Position numbers and translations under genes: made by a program. A stretch of DNA of 64,000 nucleotides from Clostridia bacterium. GTDB taxonomy: Bacteria; Bacillota; Clostridia; Oscillospirales; CAG-382. Below are positions 51,231 to 60,715 of this stretch, one piece after another (positions within the stretch are counted from its first letter, which is position 1; each line of letters starts with the position of its first letter). The notes beneath the pieces were generated by a model. The model worked only from the letters and a program-made list of their open reading frames with translations. It did not search any database and had not been told where the DNA came from. The DNA lies in NCBI GenBank assembly GCA_017521025.1, contig JAFXEB010000033.1, forward strand, positions 62,001-126,000. Direction: 5' to 3'.

Positions 51231-52130
51231 CTACAGCTTTACCACGCAACGGAACATTTCGGATCGGCTCCAGGCGCTTCTGTATTCCTCTGCCATCTCT
51301 ACCTCAGCATTGCAGATCATATAAGCCCCGTTTTCCTCGGTATAATACAGCGTTTTTTCGGTAAAGGTATATTCGTATTTTCCTGCGCCGAAAACGCTGT
51401 CCATTTTCTTTTCAACCGAGCGCACGAGCTTTCTGTCGTTTACGTCCACCGAGTGCTTTTTCAAGGCGTCGTACATACCGCTGTACGTATTTTCCGAATT
51501 CTTTACGTTTCCAAGCTCGTCTGCCTTTATAACCAGAACGTCCCCGACCTTATAGCCGTCGTATACGTTATAATACTCTACCTGATAGGAATACGGGTTA
51601 CCGCTTTTCCCCTCGGCAGCTCTATTGCCTGCGGACGAGCATTCGTAATTGGAATAAAGGTATTCGGCATAGCTTTCCGCCTTATGCTTATGTATAATAG
51701 CCGCCAGCTCGGAGTCGGCAAGGCTTGGCTTACCTTGGGCGAGTAGTTTATCTAAGGCAGAGGAAGAATACGGGGTGCCCAGACGCACGATTCTGTCGGT
51801 GCCGCGTTCATAGCCCACAAAAAGATCCATATCCTCCGCCGAAACACTGTACAGGTCGTATTCAAACGCCATTCTCATAGATTTTTCGGTACGTTCATAC
51901 TCTAAAACGTACTGCTTGCCCTGATAGGCAAACTCACGCTGTTTTGCTACGGTATCCGAAACGTAGCGCTCGTCCACGGCTATCTCTTCCCTTTCCTCGG
52001 TGTAGAAATCGGAGCCAATATATGCGTCACCCGTATCGTACACCTCGTAGTAGGAGCCACCAAAATCGCAGGAGCTAAGAAGAGGGACAAGCATTAAAAC
52101 GGATAATATTATCAATAACGTTTTTTTCAT
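51231..52130 (-). CDS. Lipoprotein of unknown function
   Basis: The 299-residue product has a lipoprotein signal with lipobox LLSSC (Cys 20) and a mature part rich in Tyr and Glu (YYEVYDTGDAYIG near its start; NPYSYQVEYYNVYDGYKVGD in the middle). No domain is recognised. It is monocistronic, about 120 bases upstream of nagB on the same strand but separated from it by nagB's own promoter. Confidence 0.65.
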   Translation of the reverse strand: MKKTLLIILSVLMLVPLLSSCDFGGSYYEVYDTGDAYIGSDFYTEEREEIAVDERYVSDTVAKQREFAYQGKQYVLEYERTEKSMRMAFEYDLYSVSAEDMDLFVGYERGTDRIVRLGTPYSSSALDKLLAQGKPSLADSELAAIIHKHKAESYAEYLYSNYECSSAGNRAAEGKSGNPYSYQVEYYNVYDGYKVGDVLVIKADELGNVKNSENTYSGMYDALKKHSVDVNDRKLVRSVEKKMDSVFGAGKYEYTFTEKTLYYTEENGAYMICNAEVEMAEEYRSAWSRSEMFRCVVKL

Positions 52131-52268
52131 TTTTATTTCCTCCGTATAGATGAAATCATATCTATCTAATCTTTAATATGTCGCAAAACACGATTTCGTC
52201 TATAAATATCTATAAAATTTTGAAAATTTTTATATTTTTTTGATAAGGAGAAGGTTTTGTTCGGTACG

Positions 52269-53207
52269 TTAAAGTCTTTTCATGTACTCTGCATCGGGTA
52301 TTGAGGGGATAGCGCCTGCTTTCTCGGTGCTCTTTGCGGCGACGGTGCAAGCCTTTTGCAGTGCGATGCGGAGGGTAGCTTCATCGATGCCGTCAACGCT
52401 TGCGGTACCGTTTTTCAAAAGCAGGGCTGACAAAAGGGTGCCGAAAAAGATATCACCTGCCCCCGTGGTATCCACGGCATCAGCCTTTACGCCCTCTACC
52501 TCTACAGATAGGGTATTAGTAGCGGCGTAGACGCCCTTTTCGCCCAGAGTGACGAAAACGGCTTTTGCGTATGCAAGAAGGAAGGTGGCGGCATCTTTTA
52601 TGTTTTCTTTGCCCGACAGCATAAGCGCCTCGTTTTCTGAGACCTTGATAAGGTCGACCTTTACGGGCAAGGAAAGGCAAGCGGCTTTAAAGTCCTCTGC
52701 ACTGCTCCACAGCAGGGGACGGTAGTTTGGGTCAAAGCTGACGGTGGCACCTGAACGCACCGCCGTTTCAAGAGCGGCAAGCAGAGTGCTCTTGCAGGGC
52801 TCACCCGTGAGAGACAGCCCGCCAAAATGAAAATGGGTGGTGTTTTTGATAATGTCGGTGTTCAGCTCATCCCTCGTGATAGATATATCCGCCCCATGGT
52901 CACGGCAAAATACGAAGCTGTTTTCACCGTCTGCGCCCATGGTAACGAAGGCGTGGGTGGTGGGGCGGCGGTCTGACAGCACAAAGCCCTCTGTGGCAAC
53001 GCCGTATTCCCTTGCGGTGTCCCTCAGCATATCGCCGAAGCTGTCACTGCCCACCTTGCCTATAAAGGCAGTGCTTACACCGCATTTTGCGGCGCAAACG
53101 GCAAGGTTATAGGGTGCACCGCCTGCATTTGCCCTGTAGCAGCCGTCGCCTGTTGAAATAAAATCTATAAGTGCTTCACCGAAGGCGGTTACCAGATATT
53201 TTTTCAT
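52269..53207 (-). CDS. PfkB-family sugar kinase (fructokinase type)
   Basis: The 312-residue kinase starts at ATG 53207 (KKYLVTAFGEALIDF). It has the N-terminal GGAPYNLAVCAAKCGV signature (about 31-46) and the C-terminal anion-hole motif DTTGAGDIFFGTLL (about 247-260) with the catalytic Asp. The pattern is closest to fructokinases (ScrK-like). No sucrose or fructan gene is next to it, so the substrate is inferred. A longer in-frame extension upstream overlaps the divergent promoter and is unlikely. Confidence 0.85.
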   Translation of the reverse strand: MKKYLVTAFGEALIDFISTGDGCYRANAGGAPYNLAVCAAKCGVSTAFIGKVGSDSFGDMLRDTAREYGVATEGFVLSDRRPTTHAFVTMGADGENSFVFCRDHGADISITRDELNTDIIKNTTHFHFGGLSLTGEPCKSTLLAALETAVRSGATVSFDPNYRPLLWSSAEDFKAACLSLPVKVDLIKVSENEALMLSGKENIKDAATFLLAYAKAVFVTLGEKGVYAATNTLSVEVEGVKADAVDTTGAGDIFFGTLLSALLLKNGTASVDGIDEATLRIALQKACTVAAKSTEKAGAIPSIPDAEYMKRL

Positions 53208-53240
53208 TGTTCTACGTCCTTTCATTTGTTGCGCCCCCCG

Positions 53241-53269
53241 TTGACAGGAGGCGAAAATACGGTTATAAT
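53241..53269 (+). promoter_or_regulatory. Consensus promoter of the HAD phosphatase gene
   Basis: TTGACA (53241-53246), a 17-base spacer and TATAAT (53264-53269), 21 bases before ATG 53291. Confidence 0.8.
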
Positions 53270-53290
53270 CAAATACAGAGGTGATTATTG

Positions 53291-53980
53291 ATGAAATATG
53301 AGGGCGTGGTTTTTGACCTTGACCACACTTTGTTTGACAGATACGCCACTTTGCGTTCCCTCGCACCTGATTTTTGTGCCCGTTTTGATGGTTGGCTTGC
53401 CCGAGGGATGACTGCAGAAAAAATGGCGTCACTCCTCTGTGAGGGTGACACCAATTACATCTACCACGGGTGGAAACGGGTATTTCAGTTCCTTTGCGAC
53501 AAAGGTGCCTTTGACCCTGTTCCCGAATATGAAATGTACAGGCAGACCCTGCTTGACCTGTTCACAAAGTACGCCGTGCCCTACAGCTTTACCTACAGCG
53601 TGCTTGAGGAGCTGAAGGCGAGAGGACTTAAGATAGGTCTTATCACCAACGGCAACGGAGACATACAGGCGAAAAAGATAGAGCTGCTCGGCCTTACCGA
53701 CGCCTTTGACTGCGCCATACTCTGCGGCCATTTCGGCGTGCAGAAGCCTGACAGAGCGCCCTTTGACGAGATGGCAAGGCGGCTATCCATACCTGCAGAA
53801 AAGCTCTTTTACGTAGGGGACAACCCCAAGTGTGACGTGGATGCGTCAAGAAATGCAGGCTACACACCCATAGAGGTACTTACAGCAAAATGCAAGCTGC
53901 AGGAGTTTGAACCTGCCGAGCACAGGATAGAGACGGTAGCGGAGCTGCCCGCCCTTATTGACCGCCTGCAGAGCGCCTGA
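53291..53980 (+). CDS. HAD-family hydrolase (YjjG/PGP-like)
   Basis: The 229-residue phosphatase has motif I VVFDLDHTLFD (about 6-16) with the nucleophile Asp, a helical cap, motif II LITNGNGD (about 117-124), motif III around the Lys of FGVQKPDR, and motif IV YVGDNPKCDVDAS (about 175-187). The fold matches small-molecule phosphatases such as YjjG. The substrate is unknown. Its 3' end overlaps the convergent CBS-protein gene by 26 bases. Confidence 0.85.
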   Translation: MKYEGVVFDLDHTLFDRYATLRSLAPDFCARFDGWLARGMTAEKMASLLCEGDTNYIYHGWKRVFQFLCDKGAFDPVPEYEMYRQTLLDLFTKYAVPYSFTYSVLEELKARGLKIGLITNGNGDIQAKKIELLGLTDAFDCAILCGHFGVQKPDRAPFDEMARRLSIPAEKLFYVGDNPKCDVDASRNAGYTPIEVLTAKCKLQEFEPAEHRIETVAELPALIDRLQSA

Positions 53981-54377
53981 CGTCGCCGTGCAGAATACAG
54001 CGGATTATATCACGGCGGGTAACTATACCGATAAAGGAGTCGCTATCATCGGTAACGCAGATAAAGTTCTGCTTCATAGCGTGCTCCAAAAGCTCGCCCA
54101 TAGTGACGTTTATGCGTACCGCAGGGCAAAAGTCTGAACGGACAAGCTCTTTTACAGAATGCTTTTCCAGCTCCTTGGCGGTGGGGCAGTTGCCGTCAAC
54201 AAGGTACCATAGGAAGTCGCCCTCACTGATGGAGCCCACGTATCTGCCATCCTCCGCAAGAACGGGGATAGCGGCATAGCCGTGGTGGCGCATTTTTTCA
54301 AGACCTTGGCGGAGGGTGCTGGTTTCGTATATATAAGCAACGTCTTTTTTAGGTTTTAGTAGCATAAGTACGTTCAT
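53955..54377 (-). CDS. CBS-domain protein
   Basis: The 140-residue protein consists of two CBS motifs: AYIYETSTLRQGLEKMRHHGYAAIPVL...YVGSISEGDFL (about 12-55) and NVTMGELLEHAMKQNFICVTDD...GIVTRRDIIR (about 90-130). Stand-alone CBS pairs bind adenosine nucleotides and regulate partners. ATG 54377 follows GGAGGT. It is convergent with and overlapping the HAD gene. Confidence 0.85.
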   Translation of the reverse strand: MNVLMLLKPKKDVAYIYETSTLRQGLEKMRHHGYAAIPVLAEDGRYVGSISEGDFLWYLVDGNCPTAKELEKHSVKELVRSDFCPAVRINVTMGELLEHAMKQNFICVTDDSDSFIGIVTRRDIIRCILHGDVRRSAGGQ

Positions 54378-54464
54378 AGGTCTACCTCCATACAAATACA
54401 TTATAGCACTTATTTTCAGAAATTACAATCGCAATATAAAATTTATTTAGGAGCGTGAAATATT

Positions 54465-55319
54465 TTGATAACTACCATTGGCGACGGCAAGCTTTTTGCC
54501 GAGATAAACACCAAGGGCGCCGAGCTATGGCGCATATACGATGCTAAAGGCAAGGATTATCTGTGGAACGGCGACAGCGCATACTGGGGCAGACGTGCGC
54601 CCACGCTGTTTCCCATCTGCGGTGGCATGATAGATGACGGTTATATATACGGCGGCAAGGAATATTCTATGCCTAAGCACGGCTTTTGCAGAGATGCGGA
54701 GTTTGCCCTTGAGACGGCAGAGGAAAACCGTGCGGTATATCTCATAACCCACAGCGAGGAGAGGTACGCCCTGTACCCCTTCCGCTTCGAGTTCCGTATT
54801 GAATACCTCATTAAGGACGGCACTCTATTCGTATATTACCGTGTAAGCAACAAGGACGAAAAGACTATGTATTTCTCGGTAGGCTCTCACGAGGCATACG
54901 CCTGCCCCGAGGGGATAGAGGGCTACAGAATAGAGTTTGAGGTGCCCGAAAACCTTGAAAGCCTTGTTATAGCCGACAACCTTGTTCAGGTGGACAGAAC
55001 GGTTATCGGCGAGGGCATACAGGTGCTTGATATGGACTACCGCTTCTTTCAGGTGGATGCCCTTTGCTTTAAGGGGCTTAAGTCAAGAAAGGTAGCACTT
55101 GTAGGTCACGGCAGAAGGATAGAGGTGGAATATGACGGCTTTGAATACCTTTTGCTGTGGACAAAGCAGCAAGCGCCCTTCCTTTGCATAGAGCTGAACT
55201 GCGGCATCGACGATTACGTTGGCAGCGACCGACTGCTTGAGCACAAGGAGGGTAACGCAGTACTGGAGGCAGGCGGGGAGTTTGTACTGTGCCACAGTAT
55301 GCGCTTTTCCGCCGAGTAA
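54465..55319 (+). CDS. Aldose 1-epimerase family protein (LacX/YihR-like)
   Basis: The 284-residue galactose-mutarotase-like protein starts at TTG 54465 after AGGAGCG. It has a GAELWRIYDAKGKDYLWNGD N-terminal strand set, KHGFCRDAEFAL (about 65-76) around the first active His, and FSVGSHEAYACP (about 133-144) around the second, with a C-terminal Glu region near FLCIELNCGIDD. The LacX-like subfamily acts on hexose (phosphate) anomers; specificity is unknown. Confidence 0.85.
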   Translation: MITTIGDGKLFAEINTKGAELWRIYDAKGKDYLWNGDSAYWGRRAPTLFPICGGMIDDGYIYGGKEYSMPKHGFCRDAEFALETAEENRAVYLITHSEERYALYPFRFEFRIEYLIKDGTLFVYYRVSNKDEKTMYFSVGSHEAYACPEGIEGYRIEFEVPENLESLVIADNLVQVDRTVIGEGIQVLDMDYRFFQVDALCFKGLKSRKVALVGHGRRIEVEYDGFEYLLLWTKQQAPFLCIELNCGIDDYVGSDRLLEHKEGNAVLEAGGEFVLCHSMRFSAE

Positions 55320-55376
55320 GTCTCCTTACCTCTGCCCTATTGTAGCAAGGAAATATAAAGCAAATCTTAAAAAAGC

Positions 55377-55409
55377 AAAACGCTTCGGCTTTTTCTACCG
55401 AAGCGTTTT
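55377..55409. terminator. Bidirectional intrinsic terminator
   Basis: AAAACGCTTCGG (55377-55388) pairs with CCGAAGCGTTTT (55398-55409). It lies between the epimerase and the convergent ABC gene. Confidence 0.85.
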
Positions 55410-55425
55410 ATCTTTTTACAGTAAA

Positions 55426-57438
55426 TCAGTCAAGCTCTTTAAGACCCGTATACAGCTCGTAATATCTGCCCTTTTGAGCAAGTAGGTCGTCATGGTCGCC
55501 ACGCTCGATTATCTCGCCCTTCTCCAGCACCATTATGGCGTTGGAGTTGCGGACGGTGGAGAGGCGGTGGGCGATTACGAAGGTGGTTCTGTCCTCCATA
55601 AGCGCATCCATACCACGCTCGATATGACGCTCGGTACGGGTGTCAACGGAGCTGGTTGCCTCGTCAAGCACCAGAATGGGCGCCTTGCTGAGTGCGGCAC
55701 GGGCGATATTCAAGAGCTGACGCTGACCCTGAGACAGGTTTGCGCCGTCGCCTTCTATCATTGTATCGTAGCCGCCCTCCAGCTTTTTGATGAAGCTGTG
55801 AGCGTAGGCGGTCTTCGCAGCCTCTACAACCTCGGCATCGGTAGCGTCAAGTCTGCCGTAACGGATGTTTTCACGGACGGTACCCGTAAACAGGTGGGTG
55901 TCCTGAAGCACCATTGCGATGTTCTTACGCAGCACGTCACGCTCTATCTGCTTTATATCGACGCCATCGATGGTTATGGTACCCTCTTTTATATCGTAAA
56001 AGCGGTTGAGCAGATTGGTAATAGTGGTCTTACCTGCGCCCGTAGAGCCTACGAAGGCTATTTTCTGACCGGGTTTTGCATAAAGAGATATATTCTTTAG
56101 CACGGTCTTTTCATCCGTGTAGCCGAAGGACACGTTGTCAAGAATTACGTGACCCTTTATGCCCTTCTCTGCAAAATCCTCAGCATTTACTGCATCGGCA
56201 GGCTCGGAGGGCTGGTCCATTATTCTGAACACACGCTCGGCACCTGCAAGGGCGGAGAAGATGTTTGCCATCTGCATGGATATCTCGTTAATAGGGCGGG
56301 CAAACTGGTTTGCATACTGAACGAAGACCGTTAGTCCGCCTATGGTAAGCGCCATTGCGCTTGTCCTTGCGATATCGCCATTCAAGGTGAGGTAGCAAAG
56401 TATGCCGCCCACGCCTGCGGTGACTGCGTAGCTGAGCTTGGAGATGTTGCCCATTATGGGGCCCATTATACCGCCGTAGAACATAGCCTTGGTCTGCTTT
56501 TCACGGAGGTCATCGTTGAGCAGTGCAAACTCCTCCACGCACTCGTCCTCGTGGTTGAAGACCTTTACTACCTTCTGCCCTGCAACAGACTCCTCGATAT
56601 AGCCGTTCACTGAGCCAAGCGCCGCTTGCTGTGCGGAATAGTATTTACTGCTGTGCTTTGCTATCTTGCCGCCGCCGAGGGCGAATATGGGGGTGAATAC
56701 AACGGTTATCGCCGCAAGCAGAGGATTGACGTAGAGCATTATGCAAAGGGTGCCCACAAGAGTGACCACGCCCGAAACAAGGCTCACGGCGGTGGAGTCG
56801 AACATTACGCCGATATTGTCGACGTCGTTGGTAAAGCGGCTCATTGTCTCGCCCGTGGTGGTGCTGTCGTGGAACTTCAGGGGCAGAGACTGCACCTTAT
56901 CGAAAAGCTGGTTACGGATGCGCTGTATTGCACTCTGCGACACGCCAACAAGCAGCTTTTGCTGTATGTAGGTGCAGACGATGGCTACAACATATATGCA
57001 GGCAAGAATGAACAGACCCGTGAACAAATAACACACGGAATGCGCCGCATCCTCACCCACTATGCCTCTTACAAAGGGCTCCATAGAGTCGGTGACACGG
57101 TTTATTATCTTGTGGGCAAAGTCCTCCGCTCCGCTTAGCTCCTCTGTAGCGGCGCCCTCGGAAGCGGGGATTATCTCATCAATGATAGGCGCCATCATAT
57201 ATGAGCCTACAAGAGACGTAAGGGTGGTTACTATAAGGCAAAGGAATATGAAAACGAACCTCAGCTTATAGGGAGCAAGGTAGCTGAGCAGGCGTTTTAC
57301 CGTACCCTTGGAGCTTTTAGGCTTGCCCGTGGGTCTTGCGCCTCTGCCCGGACCCTTGCCGGGGCCGCCCGGTCCCTTGCCACCGCCTGTAGAGCCGAAA
57401 TTATAGCGTTTTTTCAGTTCCTCGAGATTTCTTACCAT
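55426..57438 (-). CDS. ABC exporter half-transporter with canonical catalytic site (second cassette)
   Basis: The 670-residue protein has an unusual Gly/Pro/Arg-rich N-terminal extension (about 15-45, repeated GGKGPG-type motifs), then six TM helices and an ATPase: Walker A GSTGAGKT, signature LSQGQRQ (non-canonical), Walker B LVLDEATSSVD with the catalytic Glu, and H-loop AHRLST. It pairs with the upstream subunit, whose site is degenerate. ATG 57438 overlaps nothing; an in-frame start 17 codons upstream lies inside the partner's 3' end and lacks a good ribosome site. Confidence 0.88.
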   Translation of the reverse strand: MVRNLEELKKRYNFGSTGGGKGPGGPGKGPGRGARPTGKPKSSKGTVKRLLSYLAPYKLRFVFIFLCLIVTTLTSLVGSYMMAPIIDEIIPASEGAATEELSGAEDFAHKIINRVTDSMEPFVRGIVGEDAAHSVCYLFTGLFILACIYVVAIVCTYIQQKLLVGVSQSAIQRIRNQLFDKVQSLPLKFHDSTTTGETMSRFTNDVDNIGVMFDSTAVSLVSGVVTLVGTLCIMLYVNPLLAAITVVFTPIFALGGGKIAKHSSKYYSAQQAALGSVNGYIEESVAGQKVVKVFNHEDECVEEFALLNDDLREKQTKAMFYGGIMGPIMGNISKLSYAVTAGVGGILCYLTLNGDIARTSAMALTIGGLTVFVQYANQFARPINEISMQMANIFSALAGAERVFRIMDQPSEPADAVNAEDFAEKGIKGHVILDNVSFGYTDEKTVLKNISLYAKPGQKIAFVGSTGAGKTTITNLLNRFYDIKEGTITIDGVDIKQIERDVLRKNIAMVLQDTHLFTGTVRENIRYGRLDATDAEVVEAAKTAYAHSFIKKLEGGYDTMIEGDGANLSQGQRQLLNIARAALSKAPILVLDEATSSVDTRTERHIERGMDALMEDRTTFVIAHRLSTVRNSNAIMVLEKGEIIERGDHDDLLAQKGRYYELYTGLKELD

Positions 57439-57442
57439 AGCT

Positions 57443-59191
57443 TCAGTTACCCTCCCTTCCGTCAGTTTGGGAATGGTATATCTCAGCATATTCTTCGTTA
57501 TTACTGATAAGATCGGCGTGGGTGCCGATACCCGTTATACCGCCCTCGTTCATTACTATTATCATATCCGAATTCATTACAGAGCTGATACGCTGGGCAA
57601 TTATTATCTTGGTAGATCCCTTAAGGTCGGTACGGAACGCCTCCCTTATCTTAGCCTCGGTGGCGGTATCCACTGCACTGGTAGAGTCATCAAGGATAAG
57701 TATTTTGGGCTTTTTAAGCAACGCTCGAGCAATACAAAGCCTTTGCTTTTGTCCGCCGGAAACGTTAAGGCCGCCCTGAACCAGATCGCCCTTATAGCCG
57801 CCCTGCATTTCTGATACAAAGCCGTGTGCCTGTGCGTGCTCCGCCGCAATACGCACCTCCTCGTCGGTAGCATCACCGTTGCCCCAACGGAGGTTATCCT
57901 CTACAGTGCCCGAGAAGAGCACGTTCTTTTGCAGCACCATACCGATGCCGTCACGGAGGTTTGTAATGCCGTAATCCTTTACGTTGATGCCGTCTACATA
58001 GACAGCGCCCTCATCCACGTCATACAAGCGGGGTATCATAGAAACAAGCGTAGTCTTGCCACAGCCCGTTGAGCCGATTATGCCTACGGTAGCACCTGCA
58101 GGGATGGAGAAGCTTATATTGTCAAGCACCTTGTCCTCGCTGTTCTTGTAGTAGCGGAAGGACACGTTTTCAAACCTGATAGCGCCCTCGGTAACCCTTG
58201 CCTCCTTAAACGCAGCGTTCTTATCGTCGATAGAAGGGGTCTCGTCAAGCACCTCGCCTATACGCTTAGCAGAGGCAATTGCACGGGAGGCGTTGATAAA
58301 CAGCATAGTTACCATCATCAGGGAGAAAAGTATCTGGTTGATATAGGTAATAAACGCCGCAAGGTCGCCGCTGGGCATAGTGCCGCCTATGACCTTATTG
58401 CCGCCAAGCCACATAACGGTAATGATAGTGCCATTGATAAGCAGCATCATTATAGGCTGCATAAGTATCATAACATTCATAGCGGAAAGGCCTGCCGCCT
58501 TCAGCTCACCGTTGGCGGTATAGAACTTTTCCTTCTCGGAATCCTCTCTTACAAAGGATTTGACCACACGCACGTTTGTAAGGTTTTCCCTTACGGTGGT
58601 GTTCAGGTTATCTATCTTTATCTGCATCCTTGAAAAGCGAGGGAAGCCTGCACGGATAACGAAAAAGATGACCACAAGTATCAGGGGTATCACTACTATA
58701 AGTATCTTTGCAAGGTCGGGGTTGGTTACCGTTGCCATTATCACAGCGCCGATAAGCATGCCGGGAGAGCGCAGACACATACGGAGTAGCATATTTACGA
58801 AATTCTGCATCTGTGTAATATCGTTGGTAAGCCTTGTTACCAGCGAGCCTGTGCGGAATTTGTCTATATTGGAGAAGGAAAAGCTTTGTATCTTCTTGTA
58901 TGCGTCAAGCCTGAGGTCGGAGGCAAAGCCCACCGATGCCTTGGCACCGTAATATGCGCCGCCCACACCGCCGAGGAGCATAAGCACCGCAGTTGCGCCC
59001 ATCAGACCTGCCATAAGAGCTATATAGGCAACACCGTTGCCCTCCCCTATTTTTTCACCAACGCCGCCGTTGATTATCTCGGCAAGGAATTTGGGCAACA
59101 GCACCTCGCCCACCACCTCGACTATCATACAAAGAGGGCCTAAGATAAACGCCCACTTATACGGCTTGACGTATTTCATCCATTTTCTCAA
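57443..59191 (-). CDS. ABC exporter half-transporter with degenerate catalytic site (second cassette)
   Basis: The 582-residue protein starts at TTG 59191 (GAGGTAAG upstream), 8 bases after the MarR stop; ATG 59179 is an alternative. It has six TM helices and an ATPase with GSTGCGKT, canonical VSGGQKQ, Asp after Walker B (LILDDSTSAVD) and Gln in the H-loop (IAQRISS). The same split of catalytic features as in the 44.9-48.4 kb pair shows a heterodimeric exporter. Confidence 0.88.
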   Translation of the reverse strand: MRKWMKYVKPYKWAFILGPLCMIVEVVGEVLLPKFLAEIINGGVGEKIGEGNGVAYIALMAGLMGATAVLMLLGGVGGAYYGAKASVGFASDLRLDAYKKIQSFSFSNIDKFRTGSLVTRLTNDITQMQNFVNMLLRMCLRSPGMLIGAVIMATVTNPDLAKILIVVIPLILVVIFFVIRAGFPRFSRMQIKIDNLNTTVRENLTNVRVVKSFVREDSEKEKFYTANGELKAAGLSAMNVMILMQPIMMLLINGTIITVMWLGGNKVIGGTMPSGDLAAFITYINQILFSLMMVTMLFINASRAIASAKRIGEVLDETPSIDDKNAAFKEARVTEGAIRFENVSFRYYKNSEDKVLDNISFSIPAGATVGIIGSTGCGKTTLVSMIPRLYDVDEGAVYVDGINVKDYGITNLRDGIGMVLQKNVLFSGTVEDNLRWGNGDATDEEVRIAAEHAQAHGFVSEMQGGYKGDLVQGGLNVSGGQKQRLCIARALLKKPKILILDDSTSAVDTATEAKIREAFRTDLKGSTKIIIAQRISSVMNSDMIIVMNEGGITGIGTHADLISNNEEYAEIYHSQTDGREGN

Positions 59192-59199
59192 GTTGTATC

Positions 59200-59661
59200 T
59201 TACCTCTTTTCCACTGCTTCTGCCATATTTTTTTGCATACGCTCAAAAAAGCCATAGAGGGTCGCTATTTCCTCATCGGAAAAGCCCTCAAGCATAGTGC
59301 TGTCAACGCTATCAAAGAACGCACGGGACTTTACTGCCACATCTTCACCCTTTTCGGTGAGCAGGATCAGATTGACACGGCTGTCATCTGCATAGGGAGA
59401 GCGCTTTACAAAGCCGCCTGCCACCAGCTTGTTTATCATAACGGTTATGGCCGCAGGGCTTACGTCCATATACTTTGCCAGCTCTTTTTGAGAAAGGCCG
59501 CCCTCCTTGCCGTGGAGATGCATTATCATCTTATGCTGACTGCGGTGGAGACCAAAGCTTGCCGCATTGTAGGCAAAAGCCTCTCTGTGCATTCTGTTGG
59601 CCTTGATAAATAGCCCTATAACTTTCTTAATAAATGTGGTTCTGTCCATATTGTCTGCCAT
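59200..59661 (-). CDS. MarR-family regulator of the second ABC exporter
   Basis: The 153-residue protein has the MarR wHTH LSQKELAKYMDVSPAAITVMINKLVAGGFVKR (about 56-87) and the wing SPYADDSRVNLILLTEKG. ATG 59661 follows GGAGGTG; an in-frame GTG three codons upstream overlaps that site. It heads the operon MarR-ABC-ABC and is followed by the exporter after 8 bases. Repeated TTAAC/GTTAA words between its promoter and start are likely operator halves. Confidence 0.87.
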   Translation of the reverse strand: MADNMDRTTFIKKVIGLFIKANRMHREAFAYNAASFGLHRSQHKMIMHLHGKEGGLSQKELAKYMDVSPAAITVMINKLVAGGFVKRSPYADDSRVNLILLTEKGEDVAVKSRAFFDSVDSTMLEGFSDEEIATLYGFFERMQKNMAEAVEKR

Positions 59662-59723
59662 TTTCGGCACCTCCGTAAAAATTTAACGTGTATAAATTTA
59701 ATGCGTTAACAGTTACTATGTTA

Positions 59724-59752
59724 AGTATATTATTTATATACGCCTTTGTCAA
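59724..59752 (-). promoter_or_regulatory. Promoter of the second MarR-ABC operon
   Basis: On the minus strand TTGACA (59752-59747) and TATACT (59729-59724) are 17 bases apart. GTTAAC (59705-59710) and related TTAAC words lie just downstream. Confidence 0.7.
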
Positions 59753-59800
59753 TAGCGGTGAGCAGTATTTTATCGGCTGAAAGCAAATTTTTCAAAAAAA

Positions 59801-59829
59801 GAGGTCAGCAGTTCAAAACCGCCGACCTC
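59801..59829 (-). terminator. Intrinsic terminator of the pyridoxamine kinase gene
   Basis: GAGGTCAGC (59801-59809) pairs with GCCGACCTC (59821-59829, one mismatch). A T-run follows on the minus strand. Confidence 0.75.
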
Positions 59830-59848
59830 GTGCTCACATTATACGCTT

Positions 59849-60679
59849 TTACAGCTTGGCTACGAGTGAGGGGATCGCCGCCTCGAAATCTACGCCATAG
59901 CTGTTGCTTTCGGGATTCTTCATAGTAAGGTCTATGCACTCAACGGTATAGTCCACCGCCACCGTCAGCGCCTTCTCCATACCCATACCTCTTACCAGTC
60001 CTCCAAGGAAGGAGGAGGAGAAGATGTCACCCGTACCGTGATAGCTTACGGGGAGATGGGTGTTGAAGTAACTGAAATAGTTGCCCGTGCGGCTGTCATA
60101 CGCCATAACGCCAAGTCTGCCCTTTTCAAAGCTTACGCCCGTTATTACCGCAGATGGGCAACCGAGACCGCACAGCTTTTTAAGCATATCCTTTATATAG
60201 GCTTCGTCATAGTTGTCGCCTACATAGGGCACGTCCAGCATAAAGGACGCCTCGGTAAGGTTGGGCACTATCACGTCTGCCTTACCGCAAAGTGCCGCCA
60301 TGCCTGCGGCGAACTCCTTGGTAAAGCCGGGATAAAGCTTGCCGTGGTCTGCCATTACAGGGTCAACTACGGCTATTGCACCGTCTTTTTTCATATCGTC
60401 AAACATCTCGCCAACTATCTCAAGCTGCTCCTTGGAACCGAGGTAGCCTGTATAGACGGCATCGTATCTGATGCCCTCCTTTTTCCAATGAGCGAGGATG
60501 GGACGGATATCATCTGTAAGGTCACGGAAGGTATAGCCCCTGAACATAGTATGAGTGGAGAGCACAGCCGTGGGAACAACGGCGCACTCAACGCCCATAG
60601 CGGAGATAATAGGCAGTGCTACGGTAAGTGAGCACTTACCAAGGCAGGATATATCCTGCACGGTTACGATTCTTTTCAT
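59849..60679 (-). CDS. Pyridoxamine/pyridoxal kinase
   Basis: The 276-residue enzyme phosphorylates B6 vitamers. It has the PdxK/PdxY opening TVQDISCLGKCSLTVALPII, the VVDPVMADHGKLYPGF segment (about 100-115) and the C-terminal HGTGDIFSSSFLGGLVRG with the catalytic Asp (about 216). It is a salvage-type kinase in the ribokinase superfamily. It lies 36 bases downstream of the AI-2E-family gene on the same strand and may share its promoter. Confidence 0.9.
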   Translation of the reverse strand: MKRIVTVQDISCLGKCSLTVALPIISAMGVECAVVPTAVLSTHTMFRGYTFRDLTDDIRPILAHWKKEGIRYDAVYTGYLGSKEQLEIVGEMFDDMKKDGAIAVVDPVMADHGKLYPGFTKEFAAGMAALCGKADVIVPNLTEASFMLDVPYVGDNYDEAYIKDMLKKLCGLGCPSAVITGVSFEKGRLGVMAYDSRTGNYFSYFNTHLPVSYHGTGDIFSSSFLGGLVRGMGMEKALTVAVDYTVECIDLTMKNPESNSYGVDFEAAIPSLVAKL

Positions 60680-60715
60680 TTTTTTGTAAACCTTCTTTCT
60701 TGCCGGTTGTATTGG

